This document shows, piece by piece, positions 36,701 to 46,062 of a stretch of 64,000 bases of DNA. The stretch covers positions 5,019,501 to 5,083,500 of the forward strand of contig NZ_CP151076.1 of the NCBI RefSeq assembly GCF_038096165.1. Direction: 5' to 3'. The position numbers and the translations under genes were made by a program. Under the pieces are notes generated by a model. It worked only from the letters and a program-made list of their open reading frames with translations. It had not been told where the DNA came from and searched no databases. The stretch comes from Pseudomonas sp. G.S.17 (GTDB taxonomy: Bacteria; Pseudomonadota; Gammaproteobacteria; Pseudomonadales; Pseudomonadaceae). The first letter of the stretch is position 1. The number at the start of each line of letters is the position of its first letter.

Positions 36701-38650
36701 TGCCGCGCAATCCACCAGTGCATGGATTACGCTCAGGGTATCGGTGTTGCTGGAGGCATGATACGAAACGATCCGGGGCACACCGGCGAGTTTCGATACC
36801 AATTGACTACCGCCACCATCTAACAGCTCCAGCAGCGCCAAAGCCTCAATAGTACTCAGGCCGATATAACGCGGTAGTTTGACCAGTCGATAAAACGCCG
36901 AGCAGACTTCCCGCGACCAGCGCAACGGTTCACCGGCCCAGGCCTGCTCGACGACCCGGGCAACAAAGCGGTATATCTCGTAAGTCAAACCGAGCGCGGC
37001 GCACAGATGGTCTATCTTCTGACGGTCAGTCTCATTCGTGGGCGTCACGGTGAAAGGCGTATCGTCGAGGATCAGCGGGATGGAGAACATCGCCTGGCTA
37101 TTGAACACCCGGTCGAACTGCGATTGCGTCTTGCCCCGCGCATGCACGGACAGCCCGTAGAGCATTACCGAGAAGTCTTGCACCGGAACGTCGTGGCGGC
37201 TACGGACGATTTGAAACAAACCCAGCGCACGCAGTGTGTCCTGGCTGATCAGATGCGATGCGGGCGTATCGGCTTGCACTGTGCGCCGGACCACACTGGC
37301 TGCGCGCTGCTCGGCTTGGTGCGAGGCGGTCAGCACTTGGTCCAGCTCATCGAAAGGCAGATCCAGCCAGCGCGCCAGACGGATCATCCGGTTCATGCGG
37401 TCAAAGCGTTCGTCCGGGCAATTTATCAAACGATGGACCGGCACGCCGTTCTGCTCTGACGATTCGATACTGATTGCCGGGCTTTGCCCGGCATTAATAT
37501 ACACCGAACCGAATGCCGAACCGTCGATCTCGGTTTCCACACCTCGGACGTTGGCCGAGAGCGACGGCGCGTAGGTGCCCACCGACAACAATGAATCGAG
37601 CTGGTCAGTGGTCAACCCGGTCCGCAGGCAAAATGTCTGGGTATCGCCCAGTGCGTAACTGTCGACGATACCAAAGTTATCCTTGAAGAAGTCCGTCGTC
37701 GAAGATGACAGTGCGCTTTCGATCCTGCCACTTCGGGGATTGATACGACGTACCCTGAGCGCCACCTCGCCAGCTTCGGCCTCCATGACTGAATGCGGTG
37801 CTTCCACCAACATCCCCTGTTGCACCGGCCCCAGACCGGTGTCCTGGATCAGCGCAATGTCCGAGAGCAGCGAATGCACACCAGGTTCCTTGAAATAGGG
37901 ATACGCTGGGTCCGCCGCACGAATCGGATCCCCCGGCAGGCGCTGCTTGCGGTTCAGTACGTAGTTGATCTGGTTCTGATAACGCTCGTACGGCAGCGCT
38001 AAGGGATAGCGCGTCTCCAGTAATACATCGTCGACGGACTTGTCGTTGAGGCTGATGCCATCGAGGTAGCTGCGAATCGAGGTGTGCAGAATATCGTTAA
38101 CCAGCACCAAGGTCGGCTCGACGCGGTTGAGCGCGGTATCGTCCAGCATCAGGTTGGCCAGATCAGGACGCCGGGTAGCCAGCTTAAGGGCACGATCCTG
38201 ATCAGCGACCTCTTCAACGGCTGCAGCTTCCCGGTACAAGTCAGCCAGATAGGCAATCGGTGACGTGGTGGCTTCGATGGCGTCGGGTGGGCAATGGTTG
38301 GCCCAATCGGGGTTAAACATGTCGGTGTAGGTCGGCGCATCGACCAGGCCTTTGATTCCGCTATCGCTACGCACTGCGCGCCGCACTGAGGCGGTCAGTC
38401 GCTGCTCACGAAACTGCCGGGCGACCATCGCGGTCATGGCAATCGCCTTGGCGTGCAGGCTACGCGCTTCTGAGATGTGCAGTAGAGGATCAGACTTCAG
38501 CAGTTGCGCGATGTTGCTTCTGGCAATACTGAACACCGACGGGAACTGCTCGCTGAGCGCCGCCTGAAGGGCCTCGGGTCGGTTGAGATTTTGCAGCAGT
38601 ACGGTCAATGCCGAATCCGGTTTGACGGCTTTGTGCGTCTTGCTTGCCAT
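33785..38650 (-). CDS. tcaA: Tc toxin TcA subunit, N-terminal half with Ig-like repeats (TcaA-like)
   Basis: 1621 residues. Residues 1-200 carry the VRP1/SpvA-like start of TcA proteins (DWANHCPPDAIEATTSPIAY, then YLADLYREAAAVEE, and RRPDLANLMLDDTALNRVEP). The helical shell continues to about 1035. From about 1042 to 1540 lie four or five tandem Ig-like (Big_1/invasin-type) domains: SVITVTPDYLVAQREGDDAT opens the first; VTWTTDLGELDQRTTITDEN, IEWGATLGEF, VTWEADHDGLIDQ and VDWIIEDGSKTTTLSDRDG mark successive units. A beta-rich tail ends the protein. The Ig block is AT-richer than the shell (about 45 percent GC counted over 34201-34440). Ordinary TcaA and TcdA lack such a long Ig block as far as I know. 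Confidence 0.85.
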   Translation of the reverse strand: MASKTHKAVKPDSALTVLLQNLNRPEALQAALSEQFPSVFSIARSNIAQLLKSDPLLHISEARSLHAKAIAMTAMVARQFREQRLTASVRRAVRSDSGIKGLVDAPTYTDMFNPDWANHCPPDAIEATTSPIAYLADLYREAAAVEEVADQDRALKLATRRPDLANLMLDDTALNRVEPTLVLVNDILHTSIRSYLDGISLNDKSVDDVLLETRYPLALPYERYQNQINYVLNRKQRLPGDPIRAADPAYPYFKEPGVHSLLSDIALIQDTGLGPVQQGMLVEAPHSVMEAEAGEVALRVRRINPRSGRIESALSSSTTDFFKDNFGIVDSYALGDTQTFCLRTGLTTDQLDSLLSVGTYAPSLSANVRGVETEIDGSAFGSVYINAGQSPAISIESSEQNGVPVHRLINCPDERFDRMNRMIRLARWLDLPFDELDQVLTASHQAEQRAASVVRRTVQADTPASHLISQDTLRALGLFQIVRSRHDVPVQDFSVMLYGLSVHARGKTQSQFDRVFNSQAMFSIPLILDDTPFTVTPTNETDRQKIDHLCAALGLTYEIYRFVARVVEQAWAGEPLRWSREVCSAFYRLVKLPRYIGLSTIEALALLELLDGGGSQLVSKLAGVPRIVSYHASSNTDTLSVIHALVDCAAWLHDCQWSVAQLCHLVLPALTQPVATDAERNLLLQLHSRLTSALITDSSFAQLGAPDSSETLHTDATGRQVYLSEPINWFEALSLFIDNGALAPATKGLVKYLSGENEESFEQALGNEVRVILDGYGLPVEELHPKITNMIMRARGAQEALLMEGLGDYLNTSADLVKALLFWSEGNRYQLLLEVLGAFGSGATATVPIGDEVLLVLDALSRRAVLCDHLALSPALITQYVQHPEWFGLTDTVLSLQTLYFLTQYARALRLSEQSEDTLLDYFRLINTLWAGATPGDKRLIRDSAANKLAGFLRWGVRDVLAVALRLNPKDGVIFTLVDFDVLARVCLLSRHTGLDANALLALHELTPTTSTERYRQAAELALSCLTEVPPASAVGEVGQSHSSVITVTPDYLVAQREGDDATYTITLRDFMDEPLDGVTVTWTTDLGELDQRTTITDENGQTSNTLQSGNVMGIAHMVAYYGLGEKLMAPVVVIDCDEDSLHLIDGEYGPSTALANKLEPIYFSVTVVDDYGNRGVDRAIEWGATLGEFLRYQTYTDPQGMTRAELRSGPKGVSEVIAQYKNGRTWEYETVEFLSIPYFQYVRFVETVVVGIETVVSCRLVELNGTPVVGAVVTWEADHDGLIDQESVTNEGGEASARFFSNEEGRVTVTVYADVLIVAKSTENVTIYPEVTIVKGEASSEIYWIGSADPIELSVWLRAGEGIPVGVPVDWIIEDGSKTTTLSDRDGVARVNYRFDQGEYVVAATVSGTSHRFEFNVIAIARFTFKVVCAGYNYVPEVPEVLMPGSYTLTVSAVDTGGNDISGVPFSIHNNNTNVMKITPGGEHLSAVGATEFEMEVTLPWFTDHTIFLRSRYGVERALTFHIGRVFRGGGSSQEGLFLGRYSVSIGDVDSMVDVRNARPVARVVSRDLTCMGRFEEPVLWMAGTVVFDFSEPLGAGDIVSVELLRVNERIVLLPFEHGI

Positions 38651-38908
38651 GGCGATGTCTCATCCTGAGAAAGTTGCTCCTGATGCAAGCCAAGCACAAG
38701 CTGGCAAATCTGACGCGCACCAGAAGACCAATGGTCATTGGTCACCTAGAACCATCCGCAATAAAAAATATCGTCTTTTGATCTTTCAATTCAAACGTTT
38801 GAAAATATTAGATATTTTTAACTTCAACGCGAAAACAATAATCTGAAGACTGGACAACAAGGAAAAGCCCTACAACTCTTCACTGAGTTACCACAGGGAG
38901 TTTTCGAC
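38651..38908. other. divergent promoter region of the Tc operons
   Basis: Between the tcaA start and the 31-codon leader. The centre (about 38755-38850) is very AT-rich and holds two adjoining palindromes described separately. No certain -35/-10 pair could be chosen. No regulator gene is encoded inside the locus. Confidence 0.6.
38790..38817. promoter_or_regulatory. adjoining palindromes, candidate operator of the Tc operons
   Basis: TTCAAACGTTTGAA (38790-38803) is a perfect 14-bp palindrome, immediately followed by AAATAT-TAG-ATATTT (38803-38817). They sit in the middle of the divergent promoter region. AT-rich inverted repeats here suit a transcription factor or MvaT-type silencing. No family consensus is recognised. 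Confidence 0.45.
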
Positions 38909-39004
38909 ATGGACGTCAACCTCATTCCGCTCAAAAAGCCGTCAACCTCAGACATGGCCACCGCCGATGGCAAGGTGAGTTTTTTCACCCTCCTACAGCC
39001 ATGA
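38909..39004 (+). CDS. 31-residue leader ORF overlapping the TcB start
   Basis: Too short for routine gene calling. ATG at 38909 has AGGGAG eight bases upstream. The product starts MDVNLIPLKKPSTS and ends VSFFTLLQP. Its TGA (39002-39004) overlaps the TcB ATG (39001) as ATGA, and TcB itself has no visible ribosome site, so TcB translation probably depends on reading this leader. A function of the peptide itself is unknown. Confidence 0.6.
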   Translation: MDVNLIPLKKPSTSDMATADGKVSFFTLLQP

Positions 39005-42000
39005 TCATTCATGACCAGCAACAACCAACCGTTACCCCCCCTTCCCTGCCCAAGGGCGGCGGGGCGATTCAAAGCATCGGCAAGGGCTGGGGCGCGGTCG
39101 GCAGCAGCGGTGCGGCGTCGCTGGAAATCGCCCTGCCCGTCAGCCCCGGCCGGGGTTACGCGCCCGCGCTGTCGCTCAACTATCAAAGCACCATCGGCAA
39201 TGGCTTGTTTGGTATCGGCTGGAACCTGAACCTGGGCTGCGTCGCGCGGCGCGCCAGCAAGGGCGTGCCAAGCTATACCGATGACGATGTGATCCTCGGC
39301 CCCAGCGGCGAAGTCTGGCTACCCGAGCGCGACGCAAATGGCAGCATTCAGTTTTCCAGTGTCAGCAGCTATAACGGCCACGATCTGGGCGCAACCTATC
39401 AAGTGGTTCGCTATTTCGCCAGGATCGAAGGCGCATTCGACCGAATCGAACACTGGCGTATCGACCCGGTTGATCCCGGCTTCTGGCTGATTCACGGCGC
39501 TGACGGCAGCCTGCACTTCTACGGCAAGAAACCTTCGTCACGCAGCACCGACCCGGCCGATTCCAACCATGTTGCCGAATGGCTGTTGGAAGAAAGCATG
39601 AATGCCCTCGGCGAGCACATCCTCTACGAATACAAAGCCGAGGATGAAGTGGGCCTGCCTGAAGATCATCCCCGAGACTTTATCGCCCAGTGCTACCTAT
39701 GGCGGGTTCGTTATGGCAATGCCCTGGCGCATCCACTGCTGTACCTGTGGGACGAAGACTCACTGGAAAGCCTGCAATGGCACTTCGATCTGCTGTTCGA
39801 CTATGGCGAGCGCAGCACCGGGCAAACGGCGAAACCGACCTATGCAGAGCAGAACGCGTGGCCGGTGCGCAGCGATCCTCATTCGAGTTTTGCCTACGGT
39901 TTTGAACTGGGCAATCTGCGCCTGTGTCGGCAGGTACTGATGTTTCATTATTTTCCGGACGAAACGGGGGACGCGCCGTTGCTGATCCGGCGTCTGCTGC
40001 TGGAGTATCGCGGGACCGCTCTCAAATACAACCTCCTCGCCGCGGCGCATGCCCAGGCCTGGGATGGTACAGCCATGCAAAAACTCGATCAGCGACCGGC
40101 GCTGAAATTCGACTACAGCGAATTCAATAGCGACAACGACATCTACACACCGCTGGAATCCTTGGTGGGGCTGAACGACGGTCAGCGTTACCAAATGGTC
40201 GATTTGTACGGCGATGGCTTGCCCGGTGTGTTGTATCAAAACGACCAGAGCTGGCTGTATCGGGAGCCGGTACGCGCTGAGTCAGGCGGCGCAGATGCCG
40301 TCGCATATGGCCCTTTGCAGGCGCTGCCGAGCATTCCGACAGCCGACTCCGGCACCCCGGTGCGCCAGGCGCTGACCGACTTGACTGGCGACGCTCGTCT
40401 GGACTGGATCGTCGCACAACCGGGCATGGCCGGATTTTTCACGCTAAACCCAGACCGCAGCTGGTCGCGCTTCGCGCCGTTTTCAGCCTTCCCTGCGGAG
40501 TTTTTTCACCCGTTGGGGCAAATGGCCGATCTGGTCGGTGGCGGGCTGTCCGACCTGGCCTTGATAGGACCGCGCAGTGTTCGCCTCTATGCCAATCGGC
40601 GCGCTGAAGGTTTCGCAGTGCCAGTGGACGTTCCCCATGACGACGACCGGCTGCCGTTGCTCAGCGACAGCCCGAATGAGCTGGTGGCATTCAGTGATCT
40701 GCTGGGAACCGGGCAACAGCATCTCATCCGCATTCGACACAACGAGGTCAGGTTCTGGCCGAATCTGGGACGTGGACGATTCGGCAAGGGCCAGTTGTTC
40801 GCCAGCTTGCCGTTCAGCTATGAGGCGTTCGATTCAAGCCGGATTCGGCTGGCCGACATGGACGGCTCCGGGGCCAGCGATCTGCTTTACCTCGAACCGG
40901 GCTGCATCCGGATCTTCATGAATGAGGGCGGAAATTCCTTCGCACCGCCATTGCAGCAAGCCTGGCCCGAAGGGGTGCGCTATGACCGTTTTTGCCAGGT
41001 CAGCGCCGTCGACCTGCAAGGCCTTGGATTTTCCAGCCTGGTGCTGACCGTTCCACACATGAAGCCTCGTCACTGGACGCTGCATTACGCGGCAAGTCGT
41101 GCGGGCGCTTTGCACAAACCCTATCTGTTGAAATCCACGAACAACAACCTGGGTGCGACTGGCGCGGTGACGTATCGCAGCTCAGCCCAGGAATGGCTGG
41201 ATGAAAAGCAGGAATTGCGAGCAGCAGGCAAAACCGCTGTCTCTTACCTTCCCTTTCCCGTCCATGTCGTGGTCAGGCAGACGCAGCAGGATACCGTTAC
41301 CGGGAACGTCCTGGCTCAGCTCCTCAAGTATCGACAGGGCTTTTATGACCCTCGGGAACGGGAGTTCCGCGGCTTCGGCCTGGTGCTACAAACCGACACC
41401 GAGACACCCTCGCAGCCCGAAGACGGTTTTACCGCCCCCGTGCTGAGCAAGACCTGGTTTCATACCGGGCGCCACCCCGAGGCCACTCACGACGACTACG
41501 ACACCCGCGATACGCAGGCCGTGCCGCTGGGTGAGCATCTGCTGTCAATTTACGACCCGGACACCGGGCATGACCGGACTGTCGAGGCCCCGAACGACGC
41601 TACCCGACAGGAAATGGCGCGCGCGCTCGGCGGCTCGCCCCTGCGCACAGAGGTGTTCGGCCTGGACACGGACCAGCAGCCAAGCGTGCTGTATTCGGTG
41701 CAGGAACATCGTTATCGGGTCCGTCAGCTTCAACCGCTGAGCGCGCATCAGCCTTACGCATTGATGATGCCGCTGCTTCTGCAGTCTATTGCCTACCAAT
41801 ACGAGGTCGACCAGCTCGATGACCCCTTGTGTGAACACACCCTGAATCTGGCCTGGGATCGTTACGGCATCCTGACCCACGGTGTGACGGTGAATTACGC
41901 GCGGCGCAAGCAATCGGGAGACGCACCGCCTTTCGAAGATCCCTATCAGCAACAATGGTGGCAGGCATCCCATGACGAAGCGCAACAGTTTTTCTACCTG

Positions 42001-43317
42001 AACGAGGCGCGAGCCGAAGCCATCCATCTGGATCACCCGCAAAGCTGGCGACTCGGCCTGCCTTACCGTGTCCGCAGCAACGCCATGGTGGTTGCGACCA
42101 GCGCACTTGCACCCGCGCAGATCAGCTACGAGCAGTTCATCGATGCAGAAGGACCGTTTGCCGCGTTACCTCGCACCCTCACCAGCCTGTCAGTCCAACG
42201 CTACATCGATTGCGGCGATGGCGAGGCAACCTTTCAGGCGCTGACCGACGCCGTTGAGAGCGCAGAACTCGATGACCATGCCCTCAGCGCCTACGAGCGG
42301 GTCATGAATACGGAGCAATTGGTCGCCCGGCTGACGGAAGTGGGCTATCAGCAAATGCCCAGTTTCCTGCCGGACGATGGTTTGAACCTCTGGTCGGTCA
42401 AGCGCGGTTTTGCCACCTATGCCAGGCTTGAAGCTTTCTATCGCATTACGACCTTCAGGCCGACCCGCAGTCATGGCTGGAGCACCGTCGAATATGACCC
42501 CTACAGCCTCTTCGTGATAAAGACCACTGATCCGGCTGGCTGTATCACCACCGCCAGCTACGACTATCGCGTTCTGCAACCGAGGCAGATCGTCGACCCC
42601 AATCACAATAACCAGGAGGCCGACTACGACGCGTTCGGCAGGTTATGGGCGACCAGCTTTTATGGCACTGAAATGGGCAGCGAAACGGGATTTGCTCCGC
42701 TCGATCCCAAGCAACGCTCGTGGGGCGGAACAACCCATGCTGTCCAGAATCCAGCCGGGGTATTAAAAGAAAGGGCCAGCGTTTATTACTACGATGCCAA
42801 TGTCACCTACGATCCCGGAAGCATCCCGTTTGCCAGCGCAGCCCTGCAGGCCGATCGCTATCCGGGTGATCCTGACCAGCAGATCCGCATTAGTCTGGTT
42901 TCCGTGGACGGTTTCGGACGCACGCTGCAAACCCGCCAGAAAGTCGAGGACGGTGACGCCTATGCAGTCGATCAGAACGGCAACATCGAGCTGGAGGGCG
43001 GCCAGCCGAAAATCGTGCATGCCTCACCCCGCTGGCGAGTCAGCGAACGGGTGGAATACAACAACAAAGGCCTGGTGGTGCGGGTCTATCGCCCGTATTT
43101 CGCCAACAGCCATGTCTACGTCAAAGACCAATCATTGCGCGAGCATGGCTACTTCGACCGGCAGTTCTACGACCCACTGGGTCGTCCGACGATCACATTG
43201 ACCGCCAAGGGCTGGATGCGGCGTCAGACCTATCGGACTTGGTACACCATCAGCGAGGATGAAAACGATACGGCCGAGGAAATACTGTCAGCAAAGTTGG
43301 ATGAGCTGAAGCCATGA
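39001..43317 (+). CDS. tcaC: Tc toxin TcB subunit (SpvB / TcdB type)
   Basis: 1438 residues. SpvB-type N-terminus (about 15-340) with LPKGGGAIQSIGKGWGAVGS and GRGYAPALSLNYQSTIGNG. A beta-propeller with FG-GAP-like repeats (YQMVDLYGDGLPGVLY near 396, LADMDGSGASDLLYLEPG near 617) that docks onto TcA. TcdB mid-N and mid-C regions follow (YRQGFYDPREREFRGFG near 778), then RHS-like sequence forming half of the cocoon that encloses the TccC toxin. Overlaps tccC by four bases (ATGA). Lacks its own ribosome site. Confidence 0.92.
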   Translation: MIIHDQQQPTVTPPSLPKGGGAIQSIGKGWGAVGSSGAASLEIALPVSPGRGYAPALSLNYQSTIGNGLFGIGWNLNLGCVARRASKGVPSYTDDDVILGPSGEVWLPERDANGSIQFSSVSSYNGHDLGATYQVVRYFARIEGAFDRIEHWRIDPVDPGFWLIHGADGSLHFYGKKPSSRSTDPADSNHVAEWLLEESMNALGEHILYEYKAEDEVGLPEDHPRDFIAQCYLWRVRYGNALAHPLLYLWDEDSLESLQWHFDLLFDYGERSTGQTAKPTYAEQNAWPVRSDPHSSFAYGFELGNLRLCRQVLMFHYFPDETGDAPLLIRRLLLEYRGTALKYNLLAAAHAQAWDGTAMQKLDQRPALKFDYSEFNSDNDIYTPLESLVGLNDGQRYQMVDLYGDGLPGVLYQNDQSWLYREPVRAESGGADAVAYGPLQALPSIPTADSGTPVRQALTDLTGDARLDWIVAQPGMAGFFTLNPDRSWSRFAPFSAFPAEFFHPLGQMADLVGGGLSDLALIGPRSVRLYANRRAEGFAVPVDVPHDDDRLPLLSDSPNELVAFSDLLGTGQQHLIRIRHNEVRFWPNLGRGRFGKGQLFASLPFSYEAFDSSRIRLADMDGSGASDLLYLEPGCIRIFMNEGGNSFAPPLQQAWPEGVRYDRFCQVSAVDLQGLGFSSLVLTVPHMKPRHWTLHYAASRAGALHKPYLLKSTNNNLGATGAVTYRSSAQEWLDEKQELRAAGKTAVSYLPFPVHVVVRQTQQDTVTGNVLAQLLKYRQGFYDPREREFRGFGLVLQTDTETPSQPEDGFTAPVLSKTWFHTGRHPEATHDDYDTRDTQAVPLGEHLLSIYDPDTGHDRTVEAPNDATRQEMARALGGSPLRTEVFGLDTDQQPSVLYSVQEHRYRVRQLQPLSAHQPYALMMPLLLQSIAYQYEVDQLDDPLCEHTLNLAWDRYGILTHGVTVNYARRKQSGDAPPFEDPYQQQWWQASHDEAQQFFYLNEARAEAIHLDHPQSWRLGLPYRVRSNAMVVATSALAPAQISYEQFIDAEGPFAALPRTLTSLSVQRYIDCGDGEATFQALTDAVESAELDDHALSAYERVMNTEQLVARLTEVGYQQMPSFLPDDGLNLWSVKRGFATYARLEAFYRITTFRPTRSHGWSTVEYDPYSLFVIKTTDPAGCITTASYDYRVLQPRQIVDPNHNNQEADYDAFGRLWATSFYGTEMGSETGFAPLDPKQRSWGGTTHAVQNPAGVLKERASVYYYDANVTYDPGSIPFASAALQADRYPGDPDQQIRISLVSVDGFGRTLQTRQKVEDGDAYAVDQNGNIELEGGQPKIVHASPRWRVSERVEYNNKGLVVRVYRPYFANSHVYVKDQSLREHGYFDRQFYDPLGRPTITLTAKGWMRRQTYRTWYTISEDENDTAEEILSAKLDELKP

Positions 43318-46034
43318 GCCAGATGCTACACGCGCAGACGCCGACGATAACGGTCATTGACAGTCGAACGCTGGTCCTGCAAAGGGTGGCGCTCTATCGC
43401 AACGATGCCGATAGCATTGCGCTGCCACGTGCAAGCCTTCAAAGGTTCGACGCAGCCGGACGCCTGATCGCAGCGCAGGACCCACGTCTGACATCGCCAA
43501 ACCTGCAGACAATTTACAACCTGAGCGGCCAGGTGTTGTTCAACGACAGCGTCGATGCCGGTTGGCGGCTGGCCCTTTTTGGCGAGGCGGGTCAGGCCGT
43601 CGCAAGCTGGGATGGTCGCGGCAGCCAGCGGCAGGTTGATCATGATGAGTTGCTGCGGCCGCTGGCAGTTACCGAACAGGGCCAAGTAGTCGAGCGCGTC
43701 ACTTATGGCGGACCGGATGCGGCGGAGCATAACCAATGCAATCAGTTGATCCGTCATGACGATACGGCGGGCACCCGTTTATTTGCGGACTACGGTCTGC
43801 TTGGCTCAACGCTCACCGAGGACCGGCACTTTCTGCTGAACGTGGAGTTCCCGGATTGGCCGCTTTCCCTTGCTGAACGGGATGCACTGGTGGAAACCAA
43901 AGGTCTGCACGCAGCCTGGACCTTCAACGCTCTAGGTGAATCCCTCAGCCAGACCGATGCCATGGACAATACCCGGCATTTTGCGCAGACCGTGGCCGGT
44001 GAATTGAAGTCGGTTTCGCTCGTTTTGGCAGGAAACGACCAGTCGGCTACCTTGGTCGATGAAATCCGCTACAACGCCTTCGCTCAGGTAGAGCGGGAAC
44101 ACGCCGGCAACGGCGTCATCAGCCAGTACGTTTATGACCCACAAGATGGCCGTCTGAATGAACTGCATGCAACGTTGCCCGGACAGCCATCGCTGCAACA
44201 CCTGAACTACGCCTACGACCCGGTGGGCAATATTCTGCAGATCGAAGACGCCGCCCAGCCCGTACGATTTTTTGCCAACCAGCGTATCGAGCCGATCAAT
44301 CACTACCGCTACGACACCCTTTATCAATTGATCGAAGCCACCGGCCGTGAGGTCAAAACCGGCAGCAGCCACGGCCCCGCTCTGCCGGATTTGCAAAACC
44401 TGCCGCCTGATCCTGATCAGATCGCTAACTACACCCAACATTACGACTACGACGCTGGCGGTAATCTGCTGCAAATGCGCCACGTCGGCGGCCAAACCTC
44501 CCGCACCATGCACATCGCCCCGGACAGCAATCGTAGCCTGCCCGAAGGTGAAGTCGAGGTGGATTTCGAAAGCGGTTTTGATGCCAACGGCAATTTGCTG
44601 CAACTGGTGCGCGGGCAGAACTTGAGCTGGAACGCGCGCAATCAGTTACAGCAAATCACCACCGTACAGCGTGCCGAAGAGCCCGATGACACGGAGCGTT
44701 ATGTCTACGACGGCCAAGGCCAGCGCTGCCGCAAGGTCAGCAGCGCCAAAGCCGCCAGTCGTACTTTGCTCAATGAAGTGCGCTATCTGCCGGGGCTGGA
44801 AATCCGGACCACGGCCGACGGCGAAATCCTTCACGTGATCACCGTGCAGGCCGGCCGCAACAGCGTCCGGGTCTTGCATTGGCAGGCTGGCAAACCCAGT
44901 GAAATCAGCAACGATCAACTGCGCTACTGCCTCTCCGACCACTTGGGGTCAAGCACCCTGGAGCTGGATCATCTCGGTCAATTGCTCAGCCAGGAAAGTT
45001 ATTACCCATTTGGCGGCACATCTTGGTGGGCGGCGCGCAGTTCAGTTGAGGCGAAATACAAAACCGTACGCTATTCGGGCAAGGAGCGGGACGCCAGCGG
45101 GCTTTATTACTACGGTTTCCGCTATTACGCGCCGTGGTTATACCGGTGGATTAATCCGGATCCGGCGGGGGATGTGGATGGGTTGAATTTTTTCCGGTTC
45201 AATGCAAATTCACCTATAAATTATAAAGACGCTATGGGGCTTACAAAATACAAATCAAAATTTGACTTTACAGAGCTTAATGTACGACTACGTAGGGGCA
45301 CCATTAACTCCAGAGGCTTAACAGAGCTTCAGAACCGCTCCCCTAAAGCAGCGGAGCAATTACTCGTCGCAATGGTCTACGCAACCACCGCCACAAATGA
45401 AGCAATAAAAATACTGGAGAACCCTTCAACTGCCCGTCAATACGCGGCCCTTACCAGCCGTATATTAGGTAGAAAGTCTGTAGACAGCCAGCTACTGCTA
45501 GAGAAATTTAAAACTCTTAATGCTGCCGCACTCAAATATAAAAACGATAAAACCGAGCAACTGGTGACCATTCAAAGCAACGTAGCCACCGAACTTGCAT
45601 TTATCGTAAAAAATGACCCTCATGAAAGAGTATTCTTTACAGAGTCGGGTCTGCGCCAATCACCCAAGACGCTCGCAATGGCATTCATTCATGAGTTGAC
45701 ACACCTCACACTAGACACTGAAGATTTTTATTATTACCAAAAAGGATACACCTTAAACCCCAAGTCTCCCGGAGACAGCGAAGAGGCATATGATGTTGCC
45801 GAAGGTCTCCACGACAGTAAACTGGCGGCAGTATCAGGAAAGAACGTTCCAAAACAAACGCTAGCTGCTGTTTTTGGCAGCCATCGGCCAGCAGAGATTG
45901 AACACGCACTACAAGCCGATAAAACCCTTAGAAGCAATGCATTACTTCAAAATGCAGACACGTTAACCTTGCTCATATTTTCATACGCCTACAGTGTACT
46001 CTGGCGAAAAGACTTAGACAGACAAGTCAGCTAG
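43314..46034 (+). CDS. tccC: Tc toxin TccC subunit with a HELTH metallopeptidase-like toxin domain
   Basis: 906 residues. RHS/YD repeats (about 1-600; for example YDPQDGRLNELHATLPGQPS and YDYDAGGNLLQMRHVGG) complete the cocoon. The RHS core ends with RYYAPWLYRWINPDPAGDVD and FNANSPINYKDAMGL near 600-645, where these proteins self-cleave. The remaining 260 residues are the hypervariable toxin: AT-rich (33-52 percent GC in sampled 60-base lines), Lys- and Leu-rich, with FIHELTHLTLDTEDFYYY and the zinc motif HELTH at 793-797. DTED following suits the third ligand of aspzincin (M35-like) peptidases. Peptidase action is an inference. Confidence 0.9.
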   Translation: MSQMLHAQTPTITVIDSRTLVLQRVALYRNDADSIALPRASLQRFDAAGRLIAAQDPRLTSPNLQTIYNLSGQVLFNDSVDAGWRLALFGEAGQAVASWDGRGSQRQVDHDELLRPLAVTEQGQVVERVTYGGPDAAEHNQCNQLIRHDDTAGTRLFADYGLLGSTLTEDRHFLLNVEFPDWPLSLAERDALVETKGLHAAWTFNALGESLSQTDAMDNTRHFAQTVAGELKSVSLVLAGNDQSATLVDEIRYNAFAQVEREHAGNGVISQYVYDPQDGRLNELHATLPGQPSLQHLNYAYDPVGNILQIEDAAQPVRFFANQRIEPINHYRYDTLYQLIEATGREVKTGSSHGPALPDLQNLPPDPDQIANYTQHYDYDAGGNLLQMRHVGGQTSRTMHIAPDSNRSLPEGEVEVDFESGFDANGNLLQLVRGQNLSWNARNQLQQITTVQRAEEPDDTERYVYDGQGQRCRKVSSAKAASRTLLNEVRYLPGLEIRTTADGEILHVITVQAGRNSVRVLHWQAGKPSEISNDQLRYCLSDHLGSSTLELDHLGQLLSQESYYPFGGTSWWAARSSVEAKYKTVRYSGKERDASGLYYYGFRYYAPWLYRWINPDPAGDVDGLNFFRFNANSPINYKDAMGLTKYKSKFDFTELNVRLRRGTINSRGLTELQNRSPKAAEQLLVAMVYATTATNEAIKILENPSTARQYAALTSRILGRKSVDSQLLLEKFKTLNAAALKYKNDKTEQLVTIQSNVATELAFIVKNDPHERVFFTESGLRQSPKTLAMAFIHELTHLTLDTEDFYYYQKGYTLNPKSPGDSEEAYDVAEGLHDSKLAAVSGKNVPKQTLAAVFGSHRPAEIEHALQADKTLRSNALLQNADTLTLLIFSYAYSVLWRKDLDRQVS

Positions 46035-46062
46035 AGCTCAAACCCATACCCGGTGAGGAGCG

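Noticed and set aside
29152..46034. Prophage or contractile injection system
   Set aside because: No sheath, tube, baseplate or integrase genes; all four large genes are Tc subunits.
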